Source of the DNA: an uncultured bacterium
GTDB taxonomy: Bacteria > Verrucomicrobiota > Kiritimatiellia > RFP12 > UBA1067
DNA length: 36,617 nt
Reading direction: 5' to 3'
NCBI GenBank assembly: GCA_903935195.1
Contig: CAIZQW010000096.1
Location: 1 to 36,617 of the forward strand
The notes under the pieces were generated by a model. It searched no databases. It had not been told where the DNA came from and was given only the letters and a program-made list of their open reading frames with translations. Shown here piece by piece: positions 1 to 7,668 of this stretch. A program made the translations under genes and the position numbers. Every line of letters begins with the position of its first letter. Position 1 is the stretch's first letter.

Positions 1-93
1 ACCACGGGTTGCAATAGTTGGTATAAGTAATCCATTTTTTTCGTCTTCATCTAATGGAGTTTGACCATTGATATATTCTAAATCTAATCCCAT
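1..93 (-). CDS. Fic-like protein N-terminal fragment (contig edge)
   Basis: On the minus strand an ATG at 93 opens 31 codons that run off the contig edge, giving MGLDLEYINGQTPLDEDEKN and onward. The beginning resembles the N terminus of Fic/DOC-family proteins of the type called mobile mystery protein B; this is recalled from the family and was not searched. Only the N terminus is present, so the catalytic HxFx(D/N)GNGR motif cannot be tested. GC over 1-120 is about 32% (38/120 by hand count), well below the rest of the window. Together with the tRNA fragment next to it, this suggests the piece belongs to another genome or a recently acquired element. Confidence 0.4.
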   Translation of the reverse strand, partial: MGLDLEYINGQTPLDEDEKNGLLIPTIATRG

Positions 94-122
94 AATATTT
101 TAGGCATTTCGGTTTTTAGTCA

Positions 123-177
123 GGCTCATAATCCGGCAGCTGCCGGATCGTTGGTTCAAATCCAGCTCCCGCTACCA
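123..177 (+). tRNA. tRNA-Met-like 3' fragment, 5' half missing
   Basis: The stretch shows an anticodon loop CTCATAA (CAT at 127-129), a T arm GTTGG-TTCAAAT-CCAGC (150-166), acceptor strand TCCCGCT, discriminator A and encoded CCA (175-177). No matching D arm or 5' acceptor strand (AGCGGGA) lies upstream, because the AT-rich sequence begins immediately before. The variable region is too long for a tRNA-Met: a perfect 14-nt palindrome CCGGCAGCTGCCGG (133-146) sits where about five bases are expected. The A73/U72-type acceptor end and the TTCAAAT loop would also fit an archaeal initiator tRNA. It is a fragment and not a functional tRNA. Confidence 0.5.
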
Positions 178-233
178 TTTTGAGGTGCCCACATTACCAA
201 CACTATAAGGTACTTGAACGGTAAGCCACTCCA
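178..233. other. Short gap with no recognisable element
   Basis: This lies between the tRNA fragment and the stop of the beta-helix gene. I see no hairpin plus T-run, no ORF and no repeat. The join between foreign and native sequence on the left side probably lies somewhere between here and position 123. Confidence 0.4.
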
Positions 234-2066
234 CTAATCCATTCTCCGAGGCCAGACGACAACGTCGTTCTTCCCGGACCGGATATGCTGAAAGGGCCCC
301 GGCTTCACCTGGTTCGGGTCCATGGCGCGTCCGAAATAGTCGCTACTGATATCGAGGGGGGTTCCGTCCTGGTGCTCCATGTGCATCTCCGCCAGCGGGA
401 TCTTGCCGATGAACCGGGATGTGATGAAGGCTGCCTTGGCCTGCGCAACCTGTGCGCTGAGGGTGAGGCTCAGCGTCCACGTCCCCTCCTCTTTCTTGCA
501 GAGGAAGTCGCTCTTGGTGGCATCCACAAGACTCTCCTTGCCCTCGCACGGGAAGGGCGCCGCATCATCCAGGTAGATGTTATGCGTGGCCGTGTAGCCG
601 TCTCCGTCCGGACGCTTGGGCCCGCCGATGAAGATGTTGTTGTACCACTTCTTGAAACGCAGGGTCGTGCCGCCGCGCCCGGCCACTTCGGTGGTGTGCG
701 GCTTGTAATAGGGGACAAAATTCCTCTCGCCGCTGACGGTCTGCTCGAGAGCCGACCTGACAAAGAGGTTATGCGCGTAGATGTTGCCATCCGACCAATC
801 CCGTATTCCGGACGCGATCACGACATTATTATCAAAGAGGGTGGGACCGAAGGAGACTTCGGTGAAGAGTGCATAGTTCCGGTCGGCGATGAAATTGCCG
901 GTCACCCGCGCATTCTGCGAGCCCCAATCGAGCCAGATGCCGATGCCTGACCCGTCAGGCCCGTAAAGCTTGTTGTTGCGGATGATCACATCGATCGGAA
1001 AGAGGATCTTGATATCCGCCTGGTTCGCCCCGCGCCACTCTTTACGATAGACCGTTTCCGTAATCTCATTGCCCTCCAGGATGCTCCCGACCGCGCCGTA
1101 GCAGCCATAGATGCCGCACTGCCCGCAGCGCGAGATCCGGTTGTTCCGGATGAGGTGGAACCCGAAGGTGCCGTAGGGCGGGATATTATCGCCGCCCTTT
1201 GCAAGGTCAAAGGAAAAGATCACCTCATCCGAGACGCCCATGGAGATGCCGTTGTTACGTGAATAGCTGATCCGGCAGTTCTGGACCGTCCAGCGATAAC
1301 CGTACTTCATGCCGATCGCCCCTTCCTCCAGGCTGTAGATGTCACTCCACTGGCTGGCGGTGTGGCGCACATCAAAGCCGTCGAGGACAATGTATTTCAG
1401 GCCGCTTTTCTCCGGAAAGAAGGCCGTTGCCCGGGCATTCACCTCTGTCAGTCCGGCATTGGGGTCCGCCCCGGCAAAGTTCGCCCAGAGGATTGTCGTG
1501 CCTGCACCGTTTTCACAATACCAGCTCTGTTTTGTCTGCCCAACATCCTGGAGGCTGAACTTCTCAAAATAGGCCTCGTTGTTGAAATACAGATCCCCCA
1601 GATGGTACGGCAGGTATTTGTCCTCCGCTGGATTTCTCCCTTGCACGAGGACGGTCTTGATCGACTTACCTCCCAGCCAGGCGCCCGAGACATGGACGGT
1701 AAACGGGTTGAAGCCCTTGAAAAAAGAGTCCGGCAACTCCACCTTCCAGACCCCGCCCCCCTGCGCCACCCAGTTTGTCACAGGTTCCGAACCCCGGATC
1801 GAAACCTCCTCGCCCGGAGCGGCCTTGTAGGTGATAGGCGCCCCTTCCGTGCCGCCGCGCGGCGGTTTGATTGCTTCGCGATAAATGCCAGCCTTGACCA
1901 GGATGGTATCCCCCGGCTGTGCCTTGTCGGCGGCGGACTGGATCGTCTTCAACGGTTTGGCGGCGGAGCCATCGTTCGCATTGTCGCCAGCGACAGAAAC
2001 ATGATACTCGGCAGCAAAAGAAGTCGATACTGCCATCAGGATAAGAATCGGTATTAATGTTTTCAT
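234..2066 (-). CDS. Secreted right-handed parallel beta-helix protein
   Basis: This 610-aa protein starts with a cleavable signal peptide (MKTLIPILILMAVSTSFAA, cleavage before EYHVS). The mature N terminus has the common pectate-lyase-like opening, DGSAAKPLKTIQSAADKAQPGDTI followed by VKAGIYRE. The centre (about residues 230-480) contains repeated N-rich rungs such as IIRNNKLYGPDGSGIGIW and ARVTGNFI, typical of parallel beta-helices of the pectate lyase/DUF1565 type. It probably binds or cleaves a polysaccharide outside the cytoplasm, but I cannot assign a PL or GH family. It is the last gene of a four-gene operon. Its ATG lies 3 nt after the upstream stop, and its GGAG ribosome-binding site lies inside the last codons of that gene, so translation is probably coupled. 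Confidence 0.8.
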   Translation of the reverse strand: MKTLIPILILMAVSTSFAAEYHVSVAGDNANDGSAAKPLKTIQSAADKAQPGDTILVKAGIYREAIKPPRGGTEGAPITYKAAPGEEVSIRGSEPVTNWVAQGGGVWKVELPDSFFKGFNPFTVHVSGAWLGGKSIKTVLVQGRNPAEDKYLPYHLGDLYFNNEAYFEKFSLQDVGQTKQSWYCENGAGTTILWANFAGADPNAGLTEVNARATAFFPEKSGLKYIVLDGFDVRHTASQWSDIYSLEEGAIGMKYGYRWTVQNCRISYSRNNGISMGVSDEVIFSFDLAKGGDNIPPYGTFGFHLIRNNRISRCGQCGIYGCYGAVGSILEGNEITETVYRKEWRGANQADIKILFPIDVIIRNNKLYGPDGSGIGIWLDWGSQNARVTGNFIADRNYALFTEVSFGPTLFDNNVVIASGIRDWSDGNIYAHNLFVRSALEQTVSGERNFVPYYKPHTTEVAGRGGTTLRFKKWYNNIFIGGPKRPDGDGYTATHNIYLDDAAPFPCEGKESLVDATKSDFLCKKEEGTWTLSLTLSAQVAQAKAAFITSRFIGKIPLAEMHMEHQDGTPLDISSDYFGRAMDPNQVKPGPFQHIRSGKNDVVVWPRRMD

Positions 2067-2069
2067 CTT

Positions 2070-4925
2070 CTACTCCATGACGATTACTGTTTGATTCATC
2101 TCTGGTGCGGTAGCAGGCCAGATAAGTTTTTCTCCTGCGGTAATGTAATACTCGAAATCATCCTGTGCTGCCGGAAGCTTCGCTTCGTACACGGATTGCG
2201 CAATGTGCGTGGCCACTATTGTCTGCCAGTCACCACGACCGAGCGGGCGGACGTGGACGATGACGGAACTTACCGGCTGCTTTGCAAGGGCGATGATTTT
2301 CAGTTTCAGCGATTCGCCCTTGTTCACCACACTGCGGACACACGGCACGATCATGCGCGGTGTTCCTTGGTAGTCCTTCGGGAACGGTTGGCCCGCCGCC
2401 TTGGCAACCGCCGGGCCCCACCCGGAATGGACCTCCATGTTCGCCACCATCCCGAATGCGCCGGGCGTGTTTGCCGTGGCCAGCAAACAGGTGTAGGCTT
2501 CCGCCCAGTGCTTGAACACATCGCCGGGTTGCTGCACGCCCATCGCGCACCGCGTCATCGCCAGCGCCCGATGGTATTTGAAGGTGTTCAGCCAGTAATC
2601 GAACCGGTCGAGATTGCCGGCCCCTTTCACTTGCGGGCGCAATTTCTCGAACCCATCCACAAACGCAAACTGCGGCGCGATCTTGTTCCACGGCGTTTTG
2701 TCGGGAGTAACATCTCCGGTCGGGCAGCCGTCCTGGACAGCTTTCGGCAGCTTGCCGGCACCGCCGTCAATCGCGGCGAAGATCGCGCCCGCTTCAGTCA
2801 GCCCGAAGTTGGCCAGCGCCCAGTCTGTGTAGAAATCGTCCACGGGCAACGAGCGCGGCTTGCCGGCGTCGGACTGCCAATCGTTGTATGCCGCGCCGCC
2901 GAGGTTCATCTTGTTGGTGAACCCGGCACCTTCAATGGCCACGCCGGAAATGCAGGGCAGCGACTTGCGCGCGACCAACTCGATGGTCAACGCGCCGTTG
3001 GTGACCGCGATGTCGTCGAAGGAGAAATCGAGCGCGGCGAACTTTCCGACCTTCGCAAAGATATCGAGGTTGGTCAGGACGGTGTTCCCCTGCACGCGCA
3101 CATCGCAGATGCGCTCGCCGGCTGCATCGAAATGCGGTTCGCAGAACTTGAGCGTGACCTTGTACCTGCCGGCGGGAGCTTGCAGCCGAATCGTGCCGAG
3201 ATCATACCGGCAGCTGCGATACAGCGGCGCGTCCGTCGTGCCGGCAATGGCGGCGTTCGAAAAGCTGCAGACCTTGCCCATGATTGCCCACGTGGCGCCT
3301 GTGCTCCATCTTTGGTCCCATGCGGCCTGCGCGAGAGCCGAGGCGTTCGGGCCAAGGTCTTCCGTGCGCCAGTGCAGCCCCATTAAACCAGTGCATCCGT
3401 AGTCGCGGGCGTCCACGGCATCGCGGCGCATCCGGCCGGCGTGCAGTTGAATGGTGGCCAGGCCGTAGTTCCAATCGCTTTCGAGCCACGGAATCGCCCA
3501 CAGCTCACGCCCCGCAATACGCGCGAACGCTGGGTCCACTTCGCTGAGGCCGGTGTTCCGGCTGATCGCGCTCATGGGGATGTTCTTGGGCATGTCATTG
3601 TCGAACGCGGCACGGTCGTGTTGCGGGCCGAGCACCCAGCCGGCGGTGGCGATCCGGAATGGCGCGTTGACTTTTTTCGCCGCCTCAATCGCGAGCTGGA
3701 TGTCGGCAACGGTATTGGAATACTCCGCCGGTTTATTCCCGCCCCAGGTCCAGCCTTCAGGAGTCCATATCCAGTAATAATCCAGGGGATGACTTGCCAT
3801 TATCCGGCGGAACGTACCTTCATATACGGCACGAACGTCCTTTGTTCTTTCGGAAAGGACTTTCGGCATTATCAGCGGCGCTTCAGTGCCAAGACACGTT
3901 TTCACGCCAAGATGCCGGGCAAATGTGAACGCATCCTTGAACTGCGCGGCCATGCGGTTGAACACCTCGTTGCAGTCCTCGGGCGTGACCGGCAGCGGCG
4001 TGTGACCGCGCAACACATCCGGAGCCCATGCCTTGTCGTCGAACAATTGCGAGCCGCCAAAATGAAAGTCGCTGGTCTTGGTGGGAACGTATTTTTCTGC
4101 TGGCGGCGCATGGACAGTGTTGTAGTAGCGAGAGACATAACTGCGTTGCACATGCCCCATCGCGTCGAAATCGCCGGGCAAGCCGTGCCATACCGTCGGC
4201 TCGGCCATCGGATGGCCCTCCGGGTAGCAGTGAACACCGAGGAAGTTCATCCGCATCTTTGCGAGTTGCGTAAAGACCGCCTTGTAATCATCAGCGCTCC
4301 ACGCATCCATGCCCTGCGGATGCCACCCCCACGTATTCACGCCGCGCAAGTTGAACAGCGGCTTGCCCGATTCCTCTTTCACCACCGGCAACTCCTTCAA
4401 CCGCTCATCCGGCACGACATCGCCGTGGAGATAGAACCGCACGCCGAGCAACTCTGCATACCGGTATGCGCCATACAGGACACCGACATCACTTCCGCCT
4501 GATATCTCGACCGCTCCGCCGGCAGTTCTGATCCGGAACTGCTGGGCTTGAAGTGTCGGATCAATTTTTAGCAGGAAATCTGATCCGTCACGCTTCCCAG
4601 AAATGACAGGCAGTTTCCCTGTCCGCAGATAGATATATCGGCGCAGCTCCGCGGCGGCAAGCTTCACAAGCGATTGTTTGCTTTCCCCAAACTGGTCAGG
4701 CGTTCCCTCCGCAACACACACACACATTGCCTCATCATCGCGACCATCCTTGACCAGCAGCGGTTTCGCCTCCGTGCCGGGATTCCCATTGCCGGCCTGC
4801 GGCGAGCGGTTGTTGACGACAATGGTCCTGGCCAGCGCCGGCGTGCTGAGCCCATACAGCAACCCCAGGAACGCGCCCGTCAGGCACATTTTCAGTGAAA
4901 GCACATCTCTTCTATTTTTACTCAT
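2070..4925 (-). CDS. Secreted DUF4838 / alpha-glucuronidase-like protein with malectin domain
   Basis: I start this 951-aa protein at the ATG at 4925 rather than the GTG at 4955 of the ORF track. A perfect AAGGAGG lies 7 nt before that ATG and the earlier start overlaps the upstream gene. The N terminus KNRRDVLSLKM plus a hydrophobic stretch is twin-arginine-like, with cleavage near PALA. About residues 85-170 resemble the GH67/GH20 N-terminal accessory domain (AAELRRYIYLRTGKLP). About 190-540 looks like a TIM-barrel glycosidase core (DYYWIWTPEGWTWGG, WLESDWNYG), matching DUF4838. About 565-666 is a malectin-type carbohydrate-binding domain, and the C terminus an Ig-like beta domain. A role in extracytoplasmic glycan processing is likely; the substrate is unknown. 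It lies 19 nt downstream of the URO-D gene and directly before the beta-helix gene. Confidence 0.75.
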   Translation of the reverse strand: MSKNRRDVLSLKMCLTGAFLGLLYGLSTPALARTIVVNNRSPQAGNGNPGTEAKPLLVKDGRDDEAMCVCVAEGTPDQFGESKQSLVKLAAAELRRYIYLRTGKLPVISGKRDGSDFLLKIDPTLQAQQFRIRTAGGAVEISGGSDVGVLYGAYRYAELLGVRFYLHGDVVPDERLKELPVVKEESGKPLFNLRGVNTWGWHPQGMDAWSADDYKAVFTQLAKMRMNFLGVHCYPEGHPMAEPTVWHGLPGDFDAMGHVQRSYVSRYYNTVHAPPAEKYVPTKTSDFHFGGSQLFDDKAWAPDVLRGHTPLPVTPEDCNEVFNRMAAQFKDAFTFARHLGVKTCLGTEAPLIMPKVLSERTKDVRAVYEGTFRRIMASHPLDYYWIWTPEGWTWGGNKPAEYSNTVADIQLAIEAAKKVNAPFRIATAGWVLGPQHDRAAFDNDMPKNIPMSAISRNTGLSEVDPAFARIAGRELWAIPWLESDWNYGLATIQLHAGRMRRDAVDARDYGCTGLMGLHWRTEDLGPNASALAQAAWDQRWSTGATWAIMGKVCSFSNAAIAGTTDAPLYRSCRYDLGTIRLQAPAGRYKVTLKFCEPHFDAAGERICDVRVQGNTVLTNLDIFAKVGKFAALDFSFDDIAVTNGALTIELVARKSLPCISGVAIEGAGFTNKMNLGGAAYNDWQSDAGKPRSLPVDDFYTDWALANFGLTEAGAIFAAIDGGAGKLPKAVQDGCPTGDVTPDKTPWNKIAPQFAFVDGFEKLRPQVKGAGNLDRFDYWLNTFKYHRALAMTRCAMGVQQPGDVFKHWAEAYTCLLATANTPGAFGMVANMEVHSGWGPAVAKAAGQPFPKDYQGTPRMIVPCVRSVVNKGESLKLKIIALAKQPVSSVIVHVRPLGRGDWQTIVATHIAQSVYEAKLPAAQDDFEYYITAGEKLIWPATAPEMNQTVIVME

Positions 4926-4944
4926 CCCATCCTCCTTTTGTTCT

Positions 4945-6105
4945 CTATTTTTCACGCCGATCCCCTCTTCCCCTCTTCAACAACCCAAACACGCGCCGGG
5001 CGACATCGGTGCGGTCGCGGCTTACGGCCTCGTACCTGCCCTTGTCTAAGGCGATGGCCGGGGCGATATACGAGGCAATGATCAACCCTTCCGGCCCGCC
5101 CATGTCCCGCTCCAACTCACGGTAGTAAGCCTCCATGCGCTGCTCCGAGGGCGCGAAGTCACAGGCCATGTAGACGATACCCTTATCCTTCAAGGCGTTC
5201 CGCATCGCAGCAGCCACCGAGATATTATCCAAATTGAGGTTATGAATGGCCCTCACGCCCTCGGTGTGAACATAGTTGCTGATGTTCTGTGTCGATTGCC
5301 CGCAGTAATGGATGCAACCGCCTCCAAACGCTTTAAGCACGCATTCATTATAGGGTTTTACGAACTCCTTGTACAGCTCACTGCTCATGATCACGGAGTC
5401 ATCATCGGAGAGCCAGACACCGCCGTAGCCGTCCGGAACTTTGATGCTGAGCGGGTAGCAGCACCCCTGCAGGGGCTGGCCGGCGCGCTCCTTCTGGAAG
5501 CGTACCCACTGGATCAGGGCTTCCGTCACCTTTTCCATAAGCGTGTGGATGCGCGTGGGATCATCGTGCATCCAGAAGCAGAATTTGTCGTACCCGGCAA
5601 TCTGGAAGGCTGTTGTCAGAGGTCCCTGGCAGTCGGTGATGCCCACCGGCAGATCCGCATGCGCTTTAAAATAATCCAGATAGTCGGTCACGCGCTTCAT
5701 GGCCCCTGCTTCACCGGGCACGGGAAGCACAAGGTCGTCAATCTCCTCCAGAGCGGTCATCGTTGAAAGGTCGACGGCCGGATCAGCCTTGGGATTGCAG
5801 ACGAGCTTGACGCCGAACGCGGAGGCCAGCACGCCCGTCCCGTACCAGGGGTGAAGAAAGGGAATATAGTCATCGTCTGGAAGCTGGTGAAAATGACGCT
5901 CGATCTTCTCGGTCTGATACTTGAAGGCTGAGGCCGGATTCGTGTAGTGATCGTCGGGGATCTCTTCCGGCAGATCGCCGAACGTCCAATAGTTACAGTC
6001 CACGATCACGACACCAGGCTCCGTATTCGTGAAGTCGAAGACGCGCTTCAGCCGAGCCTCCGCGCGTGCATTTCGTTCCAGCCATTTATCCTGTATGCGT
6101 TCCAT
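4945..6105 (-). CDS. URO-D superfamily protein, methyltransferase-like
   Basis: I place the start at the ATG at 6105 (386 aa), preceded by GGAGGAGA; the 17 extra residues of the track ORF overlap the upstream gene. The fold assignment is the uroporphyrinogen decarboxylase superfamily, which includes the cobamide:CoM/folate methyltransferases MtaA, MtbA and CmuA. The GGGCIHYCGQ segment (H266 and C268 in this numbering) followed by VYMACDF (C315) resembles the H-x-C...C zinc site of the methyltransferase branch rather than a haem-pathway enzyme. No haem biosynthesis genes are nearby. Family members in this kind of context are mostly uncharacterised, so the methyl donor and acceptor are unknown. 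It starts 2 nt after the stop of the other URO-D-like gene. Confidence 0.7.
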   Translation of the reverse strand: MERIQDKWLERNARAEARLKRVFDFTNTEPGVVIVDCNYWTFGDLPEEIPDDHYTNPASAFKYQTEKIERHFHQLPDDDYIPFLHPWYGTGVLASAFGVKLVCNPKADPAVDLSTMTALEEIDDLVLPVPGEAGAMKRVTDYLDYFKAHADLPVGITDCQGPLTTAFQIAGYDKFCFWMHDDPTRIHTLMEKVTEALIQWVRFQKERAGQPLQGCCYPLSIKVPDGYGGVWLSDDDSVIMSSELYKEFVKPYNECVLKAFGGGCIHYCGQSTQNISNYVHTEGVRAIHNLNLDNISVAAAMRNALKDKGIVYMACDFAPSEQRMEAYYRELERDMGGPEGLIIASYIAPAIALDKGRYEAVSRDRTDVARRVFGLLKRGRGDRREK

Positions 6106-6107
6106 AC

Positions 6108-7448
6108 TCACTCTCCTCCCGCCCGAAGCGCCTCCTCCTTCGCGATGCGACACCACCTCGTCACATGCTCAGGCCGCTTACTGATGGTATGATTATCCTT
6201 CATGATGATTTCGACAACGCACCCCCGCGTGATCTCAAGCGCGCGGCGAAGCCCCGCCCGGAGTTGCTCCTCGTTGATCGCCTCGCACGCCAGCTCCACA
6301 GGATTCGGCTTCAGGGAAAGAATATACTTGTTCTCGAGACAGGCCGCCATTTTTCCAAGGTCAGCCCACGGCGAGCAGGAGACACGGCGCAGGTTGTGAT
6401 GCCGCTTGACGGTCTGCCACCTCGCGTCAAGGGCTTCGCAGCAGCCATAGCAGTTGAGGCCAAAGCGCGCCAAGATAGGCTGCTCATACGGAAACACATA
6501 CGCTGCATACATGTCAGGGGATACACAGACCGTCTCCTGACTCTCAGCAAACCCCCACAGATCACGGCAACGCACGTGCCCGTCGAAACCGCTGCCTGGC
6601 AATTCATCTGTATAGCCGAAGCCCCCCGAGCCCACATACGTGCCGTTGTTGTTGAGACTCAGCAGGCCTTCGCGTTCCAGCTCATCCAACTTCTGCAGAT
6701 GAGCGTTTGAAACGAAGCTCAGAAGAGCCTTCAGTTCGTCCGGCTGAGCGGCAAAATCCATCAGGAGATTGGTCAGCCCGCGCAACATGACCGCTGGCAG
6801 TGTCAGGCCAAGTGACCACCACCAGGTGCCTTGAAGCTGGACATCCAGCGTCGTTCCGAAGGCTTCCCGTGCGAGGGCCAGACACCCCCTCGTCGTCTCC
6901 CAGTCAACCTGCACGCGCGGCGCGCGAAGCTTCGGAAAGTCCCGGTCATAGTCTTGAAGGGGACCCTCCCAGGACTGCGCCCCGTCAGCAAGCTCTGAAT
7001 GATGAAAGACCGTCTTCAACCCCCAGTCGTCAGGCAGAACCGTGTAGGGCACAACAAAGGATGCTTCCACCGGCCTGTCATCCCCCATCTCCTCGCCCCA
7101 GAAAATCTCCTTCCGGAGATCCATCTCCCAGCGTCTGGCAAGCCTGCCCGTGCATTCCATCAGGTCATCCGTGATGATTTCATTCCAACCGTTCTCAGGG
7201 TCGCAGAAGACGAGCGGACGGTTTCCGGCAAGCGCATTGTGCCCCTTCCAGAGACGTCTCTTCTCCTCCATCTCCGCCGTGCCGGCCAAAGACGCCACCC
7301 GCTCCCCCAGCCGTTGAAGGACACTTTTGTCCGCGGCCGACAGGATGACATCCTGCGGGGTGAGCCCCGTGGCGATCCTGCCAAGCGCTGTCTGATCAAG
7401 GCCCGTGGAGACCCCGTTGCCGTACAAATCTATGTTGCTGTTACGCAT
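6108..7448 (-). CDS. Second URO-D superfamily-like protein
   Basis: This 446-aa protein is the first gene of the operon. It is divergent from its neighbour but has the same general plan of a TIM-barrel-like C-terminal half, including FGLNCYGCCEALD (C333, C336, C337), RRVSCSPWADL (C358) and SLKPNPV. The Cys-rich NCYGCC stands where the neighbour has IHYCG, so a thiolate metal site is plausible, but the His ligand is replaced by Asn. I recognise it as one of the long uroporphyrinogen-decarboxylase-like hypotheticals and not as HemE. Its ATG is preceded only by a weak AGG. A putative promoter and a palindromic operator lie 50-95 nt upstream, facing the divergent regulator. Confidence 0.6.
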   Translation of the reverse strand: MRNSNIDLYGNGVSTGLDQTALGRIATGLTPQDVILSAADKSVLQRLGERVASLAGTAEMEEKRRLWKGHNALAGNRPLVFCDPENGWNEIITDDLMECTGRLARRWEMDLRKEIFWGEEMGDDRPVEASFVVPYTVLPDDWGLKTVFHHSELADGAQSWEGPLQDYDRDFPKLRAPRVQVDWETTRGCLALAREAFGTTLDVQLQGTWWWSLGLTLPAVMLRGLTNLLMDFAAQPDELKALLSFVSNAHLQKLDELEREGLLSLNNNGTYVGSGGFGYTDELPGSGFDGHVRCRDLWGFAESQETVCVSPDMYAAYVFPYEQPILARFGLNCYGCCEALDARWQTVKRHHNLRRVSCSPWADLGKMAACLENKYILSLKPNPVELACEAINEEQLRAGLRRALEITRGCVVEIIMKDNHTISKRPEHVTRWCRIAKEEALRAGGE

Positions 7449-7499
7449 AAAGAAACCTATTCGTTGTAGCGCTGTGCAGTTTGGCGATCAGAGGCTTGA

Positions 7500-7512
7500 C
7501 GCTATGATAGCG
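7500..7512. promoter_or_regulatory. Perfect palindrome, candidate operator
   Basis: CGCTATGATAGCG is a perfect inverted repeat (6-bp arms, 1-nt centre) in the divergent region between the URO-D operon and the XylR-like regulator. It abuts the putative -10 of the operon promoter and would cover the transcription start, a classic repression position. That the neighbouring regulator binds it is an inference. Confidence 0.4.
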
Positions 7513-7542
7513 AATATGCGACAATTCAAAAGTCAGGTTCAA
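7513..7542 (-). promoter_or_regulatory. Putative sigma70-type promoter of the URO-D/DUF4838 operon
   Basis: On the minus strand TTGAAC (7537-7542), an 18-nt spacer and CATATT (7513-7518) precede the first gene. The match to consensus is modest. The placement, immediately upstream of the palindrome and about 65 nt before the ATG, is what supports it. Confidence 0.35.
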
Positions 7543-7668
7543 ACAGGATCCATGTAAGCGAAATCATGCTTGTTCATAGCTCTCTTGCCTTTCATGCATT
7601 CTAAATTAACAAAACGCGCCTTTTGGGGCTAGAGCCTATTTTGCGGAAGTGTATAGTATTTTTGCGTC

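Noticed and set aside
2091-3386. 431-aa plus-strand ORF
   Set aside because: It lies opposite the DUF4838 gene. Its Arg/His-rich composition has no recognisable motif, while the minus-strand frame has domains, a signal peptide and a ribosome-binding site.
4945-6156. Calling the URO-D gene hemE
   Set aside because: It lacks the haem-pathway context, has an H-x-C...C pattern of the methyltransferase branch, and is paired with a second divergent URO-D-like protein in a glycan operon.
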